A stretch of 64,000 bases of DNA, taken from positions 62,001 to 126,000 of the forward strand of contig LUVW01000024.1 in the NCBI GenBank assembly GCA_001661515.1, written 5' to 3'. Shown one piece after another: positions 36,954 to 47,802 of the stretch. The DNA comes from Capniomyces stellatus. Its lineage: Eukaryota > Kickxellomycota > Harpellomycetes > Harpellales > Legeriomycetaceae. Position 1 is the stretch's first letter. Each line of letters starts with the position of its first letter. The notes beneath the pieces are model-generated. The model saw only the letters and a program-made list of their open reading frames with translations, was not told where the DNA came from and did no database searches. The translations under genes were made by a program, and so were the position numbers.

Positions 36954-38792
36954 TCTTTCCAAGTTCCGATTGTTTTTCCGTGTTTATCTAGAGTTTATAT
37001 CAACCTAATATCATTTATTTACTTTTCAGCGTCTTTGCTGCTTTGCAACTCTTAATCTGTAGTCTCGAAACGAATGAACCAAAGTATACCAAATTGAATA
37101 TATTTTTTTACGCTCTTTTTTATCTCGTTCTGTTTTTTTTTTCAATCTTACCTTTCACTGCCTATTGTTTCTGATTGTCCTTATTCGCCAATCCTTTTTT
37201 AAATTTGCGTTTTCTACAAGTTCTATAAGCCCAGGTTTGTAGTTACTACTCTCCTTACTTTGAATATATCGCTCTTGTTATAGCCAAAAGACAGAGTTGG
37301 TTATCACTTCTTTTATTTTTATTTTTCGTTTTACTCTTTTTCTTTTTCGCCTTCTCTATTGATGACATTGGCTACTCAAATGCGACTATTTTTTTAGCGA
37401 CATTATCCATTCCAATTGGATTTTTGTCGTTTTCAGTTTCACCAATTATATGGTAGTTTTTACGATTTACATTCGAAACAACCTCGTTCATTATTGTCTT
37501 TTTTTAAACTGTTTTTATTTTTCATCATTATAGTCATTATAGTGATTGCCAACTTTACGGCAACTTGGTGATTTCAAAGGAAGGCTCTGCAACATATAGG
37601 ATTCCTGTTACTTTGCTCCACTTTCATGTAGGCGTACAAGTGTAGATTCATTATATTGAAAAAGATCAAGTTGTTAGTGACTCTTTCTACAAAGAAAAAA
37701 ATGGCGTGGTTATAGGCTGGCTTAGTTTATCTCATCTAGTGGTGTGTAGCCAGTCAAGGCCAGAATTTAACTGCGGGTTCAGGCTACAAATTTGTCCAAA
37801 GGTGTCTGATCCAGTACGGATATTATTGTCAATACTAATATGGTGTTGTGTTGGGTATACTTGTATCTTTTTTTTTCTTCTTTTTCTAAACGTAGAAACT
37901 TGCACTTTTGTCATTTTGAATAGTAGTGACTTTTTTACTTGGATCAAGTTGGTATTGACATTTTGACCTGTATTTTGGTTTTTATATCTAACCAAAAATT
38001 GACACTTGAAACTTTTTTCAGTTAGTATCGTTCTATTGCACAGCTATTGGTGGTGTTATTCTGATTCAAGGGAATTACCGGGAACAGTGGTAACATAACA
38101 TAAGCAGATTTTATACAACAACACAAACTGCAACACTGCTTTTTCATTACTCACTTATACTGTAGACAAATCAAATCGGTATTGTAGCTGTTTTTGTTTT
38201 CAATCTTTAAATTAAATCAAATCAAAACAGTTCCTTTTTTTGTTATTACTCATATTTGATGTTAAAACAAAAATCGGTTCATTTTTGAAATGAGCAAATA
38301 GGCGGAGCAATAAAAGACTAATAATGTTGCAAATTGACCCATTATTCGATTGTGCAGCCAATTGTCTAATATTTTCGTAAAGTAGATACAATTGTAAACG
38401 ACAGAAACGCTTCTAATAGTCTCAGATAAAATAGATTGCCTACATTTTGATTTTATTCGAGAACATTTTCAGTGAGTGAGTCTCCCATTCGTCTTGAAAA
38501 TATGCGACAATTTTCAAGCAATATTGCCACTCAAACACAATACATTTATCAAGCCAATAAGCAGAGATATATTTACTGGAGACAGTTTAATTTAGCTTGG
38601 AAAAATGCTTATTTTGACTGAATAATTTCCATGTTGTTCCTAACTTAACGCAGTTATATTGTCTAAACTCTCCACGTAATTAATACTTTGTATAAATAGT
38701 CAGCGGATCACCCTGTAACATTCAAAATTAGCGTTTTGTTTTATTTTATTATATTTTATTTATTTTTCTCAAACTCTTTATTCAAAAAAACC
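36954..38792. other. 1.8-kb divergent intergenic region
   Basis: T-rich next to HUS1 (its A-rich leader on the minus strand) and AT-rich elsewhere. No gene or RNA recognised; a TATA-like site lies at 38691. Confidence 0.55.
38691..38698 (+). promoter_or_regulatory. TATA box candidate
   Basis: TATAAATA lies 95 bases upstream of the ATG at 38793, a spacing that fits a Pol II core promoter with a short leader. Confidence 0.45.
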
Positions 38793-39311
38793 ATGTCACA
38801 AAACACCAAAGTAATACCAATCAATAAAAGTAAAAGTAGAAACAGAGTTAATGATTTAACTGATAGAACCATTTACTCCAACATGCACGAATCTGCCTCA
38901 TTGAAAGAAAACAGCCTAAACATATCCAAAAACGGAATAAGGATACCATCCAAGACAAAGAATAGAAAGGTGTCGTTTAGCGCAGAGACATCTCAAATCC
39001 TGTATATCCCCTCCAACAATGTACTAAAGCAAGTGGAAAAGGCTCGTGTGATTCAAGAGAACTCTTCTGAAGATGAATTTGCTTCAGAAAGCTTACCGCA
39101 CGAATTACTCAATCCGGATTTACCACTCACTTCTATTTTTATGCATCGTGGAAGTTTGTTGTCACTATCACCATCGCCACATACCAGCTACCTGGCTGAG
39201 ATTATGTCAAAAAACGCCAGGCAGTTTAACCAATCCAGCTCTTTCAGCGATAGGTTTAGCTCTGATGATGTAAAGAGTGCATTGAAAACCACCGACTCTA
39301 TCCATGTGTAA
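38793..39311 (+). CDS. Small disordered protein with a KVSF (RVxF-type) PP1-docking motif
   Basis: Single-exon frame of 172 residues from the ATG at 38793; an upstream in-frame ATG at 38736 would add a hydrophobic T-rich-coded leader and is less likely. The sequence is Ser/Asn/Lys-rich with few hydrophobic residues except a conserved-looking block at about 60-80 containing NRKVSFSAETSQILYIPS. KVSF preceded by basic residues is a canonical protein phosphatase 1 docking motif (RVxF class). A second short block, LLSLSPSPHTSYLAEIM, has possible SP/TP phosphosites. Inference only: a PP1 regulatory or mitotic adaptor protein. I do not recognise the family. Confidence 0.62.
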   Translation: MSQNTKVIPINKSKSRNRVNDLTDRTIYSNMHESASLKENSLNISKNGIRIPSKTKNRKVSFSAETSQILYIPSNNVLKQVEKARVIQENSSEDEFASESLPHELLNPDLPLTSIFMHRGSLLSLSPSPHTSYLAEIMSKNARQFNQSSSFSDRFSSDDVKSALKTTDSIHV

Positions 39312-40200
39312 TAGTCTCTTGATGGTATCTACACCATACTTTATGTTGTTGGTAATTGTGTCAGTAGACATAAACGTTTCAAAAAAGGATCAACTTTGCT
39401 GTATGCCTGTGGATTATAGCGATTCCTTTTAGTTGTTTAAACCCTTTATTCTAACTTATTACTGTTTGGGTGGGCCCTTTGGCCTAAAACCCCAAACCAG
39501 GCATACTTTATACCTTTTAACTGTATTTTAAATCGTATATTATCTAGATAATATTCATATTTCTGTAATTTAGCTGTTGTTTTAATATTTTTACTCCAAT
39601 TAAAAGTATAAACAATTTATTTTTGATTTTGGCTTTATTTTTGATTTTGATGCTGTCCCTAGTGTGTGATGTCTTGCAGCTTTTGAGTATTACGTTCCAG
39701 TCATATCTGATCAACTTGCTATATATTCCGCATATGCCGTGCAATATGTGTCGGTGAAATGGTACCAAGTGATTGAATCAGTACAAATTAATCAATTTAC
39801 AAGCCAATCTGCAAGACATCAAACTACACGCTTCTATTTAGTAGAAGTCGGCCATTAGAAGCACATGCTATTGCTGGGGGGTTCCCTACACTATTCTACT
39901 TATAGGTGGCATTCTTCCTCTGATAAAAAGCCAGCTTGCAAAACGACATAGCATGAAAATTCAAGTATTCAGTGTCGAACTTATGGCCACTCCAATTGTC
40001 ACTAGCTCAAAAATTAAGCAAACAATTATTATCAACAAATTAATCCAATAGCAAACATAGGGTGATTTACGTTAAATAAGTTTTGGTTTGGGGTCGCTTT
40101 TATGGTTAATCTTTTTTACATTATGCTTAAACTATCTCAATCAACAGGTAATTCAATAAAAGCCTTGTTTCCCAAATCGACTAGTTTGGATTTTAAAAAA
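39312..40200. other. Intergenic, 0.9 kb
   Basis: 3' region of the KVSF protein and leader of the ribose-5-phosphate isomerase. An upstream in-frame ATG at 40102 precedes the chosen start at 40201. No other gene seen. Confidence 0.55.
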
Positions 40201-41507
40201 ATGTCTTCAAGCACAGCAGCAGCAGCTCTAATCGAAGGATCAAAAAAACTAGCAGCAAGATCAGCTGTGGACAAGAATGTCACCAAGGATACAAAGGTAC
40301 TTGGCGTAGGGAGCGGTTCTACCGTTGTGTACGCTTTTGAAAGAGTGGCCGAGCTTTATAAAAAGGGCGAACTGAATCCAAACTTAATATGTATACCTAC
40401 CAGCTTCCAATCCAAGCAATTGATTGTACAGGCAGGCCTTCGATCTTCAGATTTAGACGAGTAAGCGCATCTTTATTTATATATACCATTTAAAAAAAAT
40501 ACACGGTTTGCAGCATTGCTTTCTCAGAGTGCTTCGGAACTCTAAATAAATACCCAGGATTTATAGCGAACATACAGTAGGAATTCTTGAAACCTGATTC
40601 TAAGTATGATCAATTCAATACATTAATAGAGTCGATTCGATTGACGTTACTATCGATGGAGCAGATGAGGTGTGTTTTAAAATATATATTCAAATGTTCA
40701 CACCTTCAGTATTTTTTTAATATTTAATCTTTGCAAAGAGTTTCAAATTAAAATTATAGTTTTATTATACTCCATTTAGGTTGATTCCAATCTCAACTGT
40801 ATTAAAGGAGGGGGCGCTTGCCAATTGCGCGAGAAGATTGTAGCTATGGCCTCTAAAAAATTAGTTTTGATTGCAGGTAACACCAAGAATATATATATAT
40901 GACAAGGAAAATATATTGCGCCTTATCAAGCTACCTGTAACAAGACGTGTTTTCTGCTTTACACAAACTATTGTTTACTGCTTTAGATTTTAGAAAGAAC
41001 TCGGAAATCTTGGGAACAAACGTTAGTTTTTTACTCACTTTATATCGGCGCTGAAATACTTTCTAAAATTCAAGCTGTGACATATTTACAGCCCACTCAC
41101 GCTTTAATCCATACCGATTTTATATTTGCGTATACCTATATGTGTGTGTATAGTGGGTCTCAGGCGTGCCAGTGGAGGTCATTCCATTTGCCTATGTAGC
41201 AGTAACAAATAAAATAAAGGAATTGAGCAACTTATCCAACACCAAGGATGGCTCGTCAAAGGCATTTGAGCTGGACACACCTGTTGTGACTCTTAGGATA
41301 GCACTTCGCAAAGCAGGGCCTGTTGTGTCAGATAATGGAAACCTCATTCTTGATGTTAATTTTGGAAAGATTTACAATCCAAGTTTGGTGGAGCAGATGG
41401 TAAAAATGATTTCAGGTGTGGTTGAGGTTGGTATTTTCAGCTCAGTAGCCAAAGAAGCATGGTTTGGAAACGAAGATGGCTCAACCAGCTTGAAGACTAT
41501 TGATTAG
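40201..41507 (+). CDS. RKI1: Ribose-5-phosphate isomerase A
   Basis: CDS join(40201..40460,40630..40669,40780..40876,40987..41021,41154..41507), 261 residues (yeast Rki1 258). Signature motifs: GVGSGSTV at about 35-42 (phosphate-binding loop), IDGADE at 95-100, and KGGGACQLREKI at about 109-120 carrying the family's catalytic Glu. The C-terminal half runs from GVPVEVIPFAYVAV to ALRKAGPVVSDNGN, the usual RpiA ending. Family knowledge: it interconverts ribose-5-phosphate and ribulose-5-phosphate in the cytosolic pentose phosphate pathway. Exon 4 is only 35 nt and exon 2 only 40 nt. Start: AAAAAAATG at 40201 has the better context and gives the usual N-terminus; an ATG at 40102 would add 33 residues. 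Confidence 0.95.
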
Positions 41508-42103
41508 CATAGTCCACCAACTTTGTGCTTTTTGGCTGTTTATCGACTCTTCCAAACGGATCTGGTTCCGGCTTTGATAAACCGTAAATTCAAAGTCAGT
41601 CTGGTATATACGCCGTTTTCTCTTTCTTTTATACACAATGTTTATAGCACAGTAGACGTGAATATATAGTTGTAAAGTGAAATTCAAGTTCTATTTTTAA
41701 TAAAAGCAACCATTAACGCTGGTGCTTTCATCAGCACTATCATCTTTCTACTTTTCTTACAAGTCAAAATGTCCACCGGTTCATAAAAAAAGTAAAACTG
41801 CAAAATAAAGAAGTAAAATAAAGTTGTTAATTTTTTGATTTAAAGTCAGTAGTAAATTGAATCAACAAAAAAAAACACGAGTTTGTAAATAAAAGAAAAT
41901 TACAAAAAATTACAAGAAACCACAAAAAACCACCAAGTATTACAAAGGAGCATGCACATTGCGAAAAAAGCAATTCATCCCCTTCACACCAAGATTAAAT
42001 TGAACAGGATAGAGGCCAAACGCGATTCAAGTAGAACCCATTTCACTTCAAACAGTATACCTGGCATGGTAAATTAGGTTGACATCAACATCACAAAGAC
42101 GCA
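41508..42103. other. Intergenic, A-rich leader of the ARB2-domain gene
   Basis: Contains an AATAAA at about 41699 that could end the RKI1 transcript, then A-rich sequence (41790-41970) before the ATG at 42104. No other gene seen. Confidence 0.55.
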
Positions 42104-44576
42104 ATGTTTGTTAGAAGGATCAAGCTCGAAAAAAAAGAGATTAAGCCATTCAAAACATTAAACACCACTTTGAGCGAATTGGGATACACTTTAACGTCTT
42201 GTGGCATAAAGCACAAAGAGCTAGGTACTTTATTGTTTTTAAGTTGTTATTGTGTATATATTTTCTTGGTCAGGCCAAGGACTCTGTAAAGGAACACAAG
42301 TATTGTGCAGTTGTATTTCAGCGACAAATCGTTCTAGTTGTACCATAGTAACAGCTTCAAATAACAAAACGGTAAATCATAGGATATTTTTTGACAAAAG
42401 AGCACGCAAAGGCCTTTAGCGATAGAAAAAACGAGCCTGATAAAGTATACAGTAAGATTGCACGTTTTTAATTTTTTACAAGCAGAAATGAATCTAACAA
42501 ACACCCAAGACACTGTTATAAGAACCATACGATTGTGTTATGTAGATGCTATTGGAATAGAAGTAGTGCCACTACTGGTAAAAGCCCTCGACCTCAAAAC
42601 TGTTAGCATTCCCCTTGATTCCAAAGGGGGCTCGCCACATTGTAAAATTTACCACTCGTAAGTCGGAGCTTAAATTCAAGGAAAATGCAGAATTGAGGCT
42701 TGGTTCAATGAAGATAACTGGTAATGTTTTTGCATGCTTTTCAACTTAGGAGCGGTGCTACTGAAGCAGACAATTTGGTTCTAATATCAACAGGCGACAA
42801 TTCAAGGTTAGCTGATACGGATTTTTATTGAAGGCAAAGACATGCTATTAGATATATGACTAACTAACCACAATGCCGCAATTTTACTAATAGTCCAGGT
42901 TTATGGGATCCTAGTTCAGTGGCCAAGTATGGGTTGAAGGTAGTCTGCGTATTTATTTGCTTGAAGCTTAATTAAACCCATGCTTTTGCACAGACTGTTG
43001 ACGGTAGCATTCCAGGTGGTTGAAGTTTGATAACTGGTATGTAGAACGGATCAGTTTTACAGTTGGCCCAAGAGTTGATGGTAAAGGGGTATGGCGTCAT
43101 TTTATTAAACCCACACGAAAACTTTTTTACCGAAGACTGTATTCCAGTGGTAAGCATGGTTCACATTTATTTAGAGCTGAATGTTGAGGCAGCTGTGGTT
43201 GTAGGCAGGCTCGCTGGACGCTGTGCGTATAATTTTTTTTGGCTAAAGAGGACATATTAAATCAGGTTTAACAACTTTAACATTTAGACCAAGTATGGTT
43301 ACGATTACAACTCCACGCCGATTCCAGGTAATAAGATTTTGGTAATGATTTTGAAGGACTGAATAAATGTTGATAGTAAAGGACGTGGGTTTAATAGCGT
43401 TTTGAAAATTAATTTGTAATATAATAGCCAGCGATGGACCAACGCCGCATTTTGAATATGTTTGGGAAAACTTTATAGAGTAAGTCGGACCTAAATTCAA
43501 ACAAACATGCGTTGAACTTTTGCCCTAGACCTTGGCATTGACCTTGGCTTTGATGTTGATGTTTTGATATGACTAGGGGTTGTTAATAATTGTTTGTTGT
43601 GTTTATGGAATTAATCGATAGAAAAAGCTGCAAAGCCAGTAATATAGTTATTATAGCCAACGAGTTTAGTGGGGTTTCCGCATTGGAGCTGCTCTCTAGC
43701 CACCGTAAGTGCAGGAACATATCTTTAATGCTAATATATATAAAAATATATATCAAAAGATTATTTTAGGTATAGCTCAACAATGAAAACACATGTTCTA
43801 TACTGTTACTCACACCTACTTTTCTTTTCAACTTTTACAGAAAATAAATTTATTGAGAGAGTTTGTGGACTAGTTTTGGTAAATTCGCCTCATTCCACAT
43901 TTGGTTTAAACCATATGTGTCTGGCTTGGATGAATAGGGTAAGAATTTATTATTTGTGCACGGATAACAATATTGTGCGAGCTTGAGTGTTGATTATTTA
44001 ACTGATTTACCAACGTTCAGTCTCTTTGGATCAAATAAAAGAGGCGTGGAGAGAGAGAGAGAGAAAGAGAGAGATAGGGCTAACCAAGATATCTAACCAT
44101 TAAGCGCTGATATAATTATAAATTACTAGAATGTTATTAACTGGGTAAGTTCTAACGAAGAGAGATCCACTCAAGTGCAGTCCCCCGGGTATGGGTGCAG
44201 TTGTTTGTCTGTGGGAACAGGTATGTCAGCTGTTCGAGTCTATTTGCTAGTTTATTTTTTTTGTTTTTTTTGTATTATTTTGTTTATTTAAACACAGATT
44301 CTGGCCAATTTAAACAGATGGTGTGGACTATAACTGTATATTATAGTTATGGCTGAGCGGAACTTGACGAATGAAATGGTGGCCACAAACGCATTCAAGC
44401 ACGTAAACGTCATTCTCACACCCGAAATCGTCAGACTGGTTGGCGAGGCTTTTGGCAATGGTCCAACTAACCTGGAGTTGCTAAAAGCAGACGTCAACAA
44501 CCTTATAAGGGAAGAGTTGGAAAACAAAAACACTCCACATGAGGTTGATGATAATGTCGAATGGAGCTGGAGCTGA
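42104..44576 (+). CDS. ARB2/FAM172-domain protein, 13 exons
   Basis: CDS join(42104..42224,42383..42451,42486..42657,42750..42806,42894..42939,42994..43015,43055..43149,43288..43327,43428..43479,43622..43704,43841..43938,44130..44220,44347..44576), 391 residues. Conserved blocks of the Arb2 domain appear in order: SPGLWDPSSVAKYGL, VKGYGVILLNPHENF, GPTPHFEYVWENFI, SNIVIIANEFSGVSALELL, VCGLVLVNS, AVNW-like NVINWVSS and GCSCLSVGT. Family knowledge: the domain has an alpha/beta-hydrolase-like fold; fission yeast Arb2 acts with Argonaute in siRNA handling and the animal homologue FAM172A/ARB2A links to chromatin and splicing. The nucleophile-elbow region reads ANEFSGVS rather than HSYGG, so hydrolase activity is doubtful. 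Exon 2 and the last junction are least certain. Introns of 34 and 39 nt and a 22-nt exon are present. Confidence 0.8.
44049..44076. repeat. (GA)n microsatellite in ARB2 gene intron
   Basis: GA dinucleotides with one AA interruption inside the intron between exons 11 and 12. Confidence 0.85.
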
Positions 44577-44964
44577 TCATGTCAACTTGAATGTGTCTGC
44601 TTCGTATTGCACCAAACCATTTTGATACCAAAACTGGAAAATTTTCTTTTTATGCACACATGCACAAGTATGAATATGAATATGAATATAAATATAAATA
44701 TAAATATACGTATATACTACTGCTAATTTGGTCTACTTGTATATGTACTTGTTGACAATAAGCATGTTGGTAATCCAACAGAGAATAAAGTAACGTAGCT
44801 GTTAAAGTGAAGTGACTTTTTTATTATTGTAAACTTGCACAGATATAATTGGTGTTTATTTGTGAGTTTAACAAATAAGAGCTTTGCTTTTAAAATTAAA
44901 ATACGAAAAGTGCGAAAGTATAAATATAAAGTACATGCTTGTATTGTGTTTTTACGCAACAACT
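44577..44964. other. Convergent 3' region
   Basis: Between the stops of the ARB2-domain gene and the TRAPPC12-like gene. Holds a short ATGAAT/ATAAAT hexamer tandem (about 44669-44706). No gene seen. Confidence 0.6.
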
Positions 44965-47412
44965 CTAAAACTTAAAAGAGCTGATGTCAAAGCCATCTCC
45001 GGCCCACTGGCCCACATCAATAAGCTTCTGAGTCTTTAAAGCCTGCCTCCAATTACCACTACATCCCAATTCTATTGCAGAACAATAGTTGAAAACCAAA
45101 GTTTCGTCAGTACCGGCAGTGGATGGCATAGCCTGCATCACTTGTTGAAGACTCTCAAGCATTCGCGGGACATTCCCTAGATACAAGTCGCATATCGAAT
45201 GGTTGTTTGCAGCAGCATAGTTTTCAGGAAACTCGTCCTTCAATGCCCCAAAACAAGACTTGGCTTGTTCCCAGTCATCATTAGCAATCCACAAAAAGCC
45301 TCTAGTTTTTACAATGTTCAAAGCCAAAAGATAAAGAAACCCATATCATTAATATAAATGTGTGTTTAAATCCCGTTTATGCGCTGGGGGAAAAAAAAAG
45401 CAGAGAGAACCAGCAGCTTTAAACCGTTGTGTCAGTTCCATCTTGAATAGATAAAGATGTAGACTAATCGGTTCTTGTGTTGATATTGATTGTTCAGTCT
45501 TTTCACTGAATTTAGATTTTGAATCAATCAAGCGTTTTACCTGTTCGTCTGACTTAGCTCACTATTGGGCGATATTTCTTCAGTTTTTGCAAAGCATTGC
45601 GCAGACTTGCTAATCAAACCCGCCTAAAAGAGTATTTATACATATACACGCATTTTGGTTCAAAGCAGGTATAGTTACCATGTGACGGCCTATATAAAAG
45701 CACATTTATTCTACGAATTATGGGTATATGTGTCTGTAGGTGCTTTACTTGTAGATATACTCTGCCTAAAAATGATAGCAGATACGGATCGCCTGGTGAA
45801 TTCATGACCTCGCCCTCAAGTAGTTCTATTGCCAGCGAGTAGTTCTAATTACAATTTACATCATTAGTGTGTGTGTGTGTGTGTGTAGACCGATTTTTTT
45901 ACTTTTTATTCTGCCAAGTTGATTTCCACATAACTAGTGACATGTTGTCTGGTGTCTATACCTTTTCTTGGATCAGCAGGCCAACTAGGCTGATTGTAAG
46001 TTGAGTCGAACGAGATTCTACGGATTTTAACCAGTTTAGTTTAATTTTAGAAAATGTAAACAATCAGTGTTATTAGTTTATGCATCACAAAGAGTGTAGT
46101 ATAAGTCGAGGGAAAAAAAAAGTAGCCTAGCAAGTATTTACCTTTAACCGATCTTTCTTTTTCATTTACCGATTCGGGATCTTGTAGCTGTTCTTTAGCC
46201 GCACCTAGACAGTTAGTATCCTATCGTATCACAAAAGCAATGGTTGTAAATACAATGTGCTCAGTCTGCATGGCTGTTGAACATATTCTCAAGTACTGTA
46301 ACACGCAATCTTACAATTTTGTTCAGCTCTTTTAGGATACATATCCTGTCTATAGAAAGATTGATGTTTGAATCCTTTAAGCTGGGTGCCAACGCCCAAA
46401 GTAGACGAAGTTCAAATGGCCACTCTAAAATCCACATCTCTCTATATTAGTTGGCCAAATTGTTATTCGATTAAGCACTTGTTTATGTTTTACTTTTACT
46501 TTTACTTTAGCTTTAGCTTATTGGAGTTCAGTCATCCGCTGAAATTTTATACAGAACAAAATTCAACTTTTAAAAACAAACAAAAAATATTGAAAGTCAT
46601 ATTTACTCTATTTCGTTCTCCACACTCAACTCGGTCCTTTCAGAGTTTACTTCTTCGCATTCTTCTCTAAACTTGGCCGACAGAAGTTCCAACTCGTTAA
46701 ACGCCAAGTCAAAATGCCTCAGTTGAACCAGACTGGTTATCCTCAGCACCCAATACTAAAAACAACAAATTAAAGTATGTTGTTTTCTTTTTAGTGACTA
46801 AAGCTCCAAGTGTTGCCAAGTGTCGTGGCAAAACTTCAGTGATTACACAAAAGTATGAAATATTTCTATGGTTACATCAAGAATCTTGTCCTGTTCATCC
46901 GCTGGCGTATTGAGTATAGAAGCACGGGACCCTATCGCCAATATTCTCCATGAATCCGTGCCCTAAAGAAATTGTTGGAATTTATACTCAGTGCCCACAA
47001 TCCGAAATATCAGTTAGGAAGCAAACCTAAAAAACCATATGTTTTCTTTTTTGCTCTGCCTTTGGTTCTGTTAGTTATAAGCAGCACGGCTTCTTTCTTT
47101 GGGCTTACCAAGTACTGTTCAATCTCGCTTTTGTCCATGATTTTTATCCCAATATCTTCAATAGGCATCTCTCGACGCGGTCTTTTTCCAGGCGGTACAT
47201 TCGAGTATAACAAGTCTGTTAATGGGTCAGTCTATTAAAATCAATTCAATTTTTTGAGTATCTTGGCCGTATCTTTGTTTATACCGTGCCTCTAATTTCG
47301 ACTTTTCATTATCAAGTATTCCATTTGCCTATGTGAATGTGTATTTTTTTAAAGCCAAATTTACCATTGGTAATGAACCAAACAGAGAGACATCATTTAT
47401 TTCTTTTCTCAT
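44965..47412 (-). CDS. TRAPPC12: TRAPPC12-like TPR protein (TRAPP III complex), 11 exons
   Basis: CDS complement(join(44965..45301,45425..45505,45541..45623,45749..45844,45962..46017,46142..46220,46315..46441,46607..46755,46876..46962,47109..47231,47365..47412)), 421 residues. It follows the C-terminal TPR half of TRAPPC12 block by block: SWRILAIGSRA; YWVLRITSLVQLRHFDLAFN; WPFELRLLWA; STQLTISLVGLLIQEKNYSL; DPYLLSFLGRVYLQ; KSAQCFAKTEEI; RGFLWIANDDWEQAKSCFG; NYAAANNHSICDLYLGN; ETLVFNYCSAIELG. Family knowledge: TRAPPC12 belongs to TRAPP III, a Rab1/Ypt1 exchange factor in ER-Golgi traffic and autophagy. The long disordered N-terminus of the animal protein is absent. One intron is only 35 nt. The first exon is tentative; a start in an upstream exon cannot be excluded. 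Confidence 0.85.
45868..45887. repeat. (GT)n microsatellite in TRAPPC12 intron
   Basis: Ten GT units within the intron separating 45844 and 45962. Confidence 0.85.
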
Positions 47413-47802
47413 CTCTTATATTGAAACTCTGCTGCGATTCTGATAAAATATTTCGGTTCTTCAATCGTATTTTTATAGGGAAGAATGTTGATTGATTCCC
47501 AAAGTAAAAAACAAAAGCTAAAGTCAATAGCAAAAAGCGTAAATTGACCAAATCGTTATTATTTATACAATTCATAATTTATAACTTGCAAATTCAATTT
47601 CCTCGTTAAAAAAGCCTATTGGTTTCATGTGTTTTCTGGTTTGCAATGTGTGAATAGTTTATTTTACAGTTTATTACGACAAGCAAGAGTTAAAAAATAA
47701 AATAAAATTACAAGGGGGTTTTTTTTTTTTTAGCAAATACCTATCATAAAAATCGGAAGAAGTGCAGATGCGTATTACTCTTTTAAATATCAACTCTTCA
47801 AC
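47413..47802. other. Intergenic, TRAPPC12 upstream and MuiA-like 3' region
   Basis: A 60-codon minus-strand frame at 47393-47575 has a hydrophobic segment but no family resemblance; I treat it as leader sequence. T12 run at 47718-47731. Confidence 0.5.

Noticed and set aside
40102..40200. Upstream in-frame ATG of RKI1 as the true start
   Set aside because: Would add 33 residues not typical for the family; the ATG at 40201 has a better A-rich context. Kept as an alternative only.
47281..47335. Extra TRAPPC12 exon reading ANGILDNEKSKLEAR
   Set aside because: It has GCATAG-type acceptor and a GTATAA donor but leaves a phase that puts the next exon out of frame; skipping it restores the frame.
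47393..47575. Minus-strand 60-codon frame with a hydrophobic segment
   Set aside because: No homologue recognised and it overlaps the proposed TRAPPC12 first exon in another frame; probably leader sequence.
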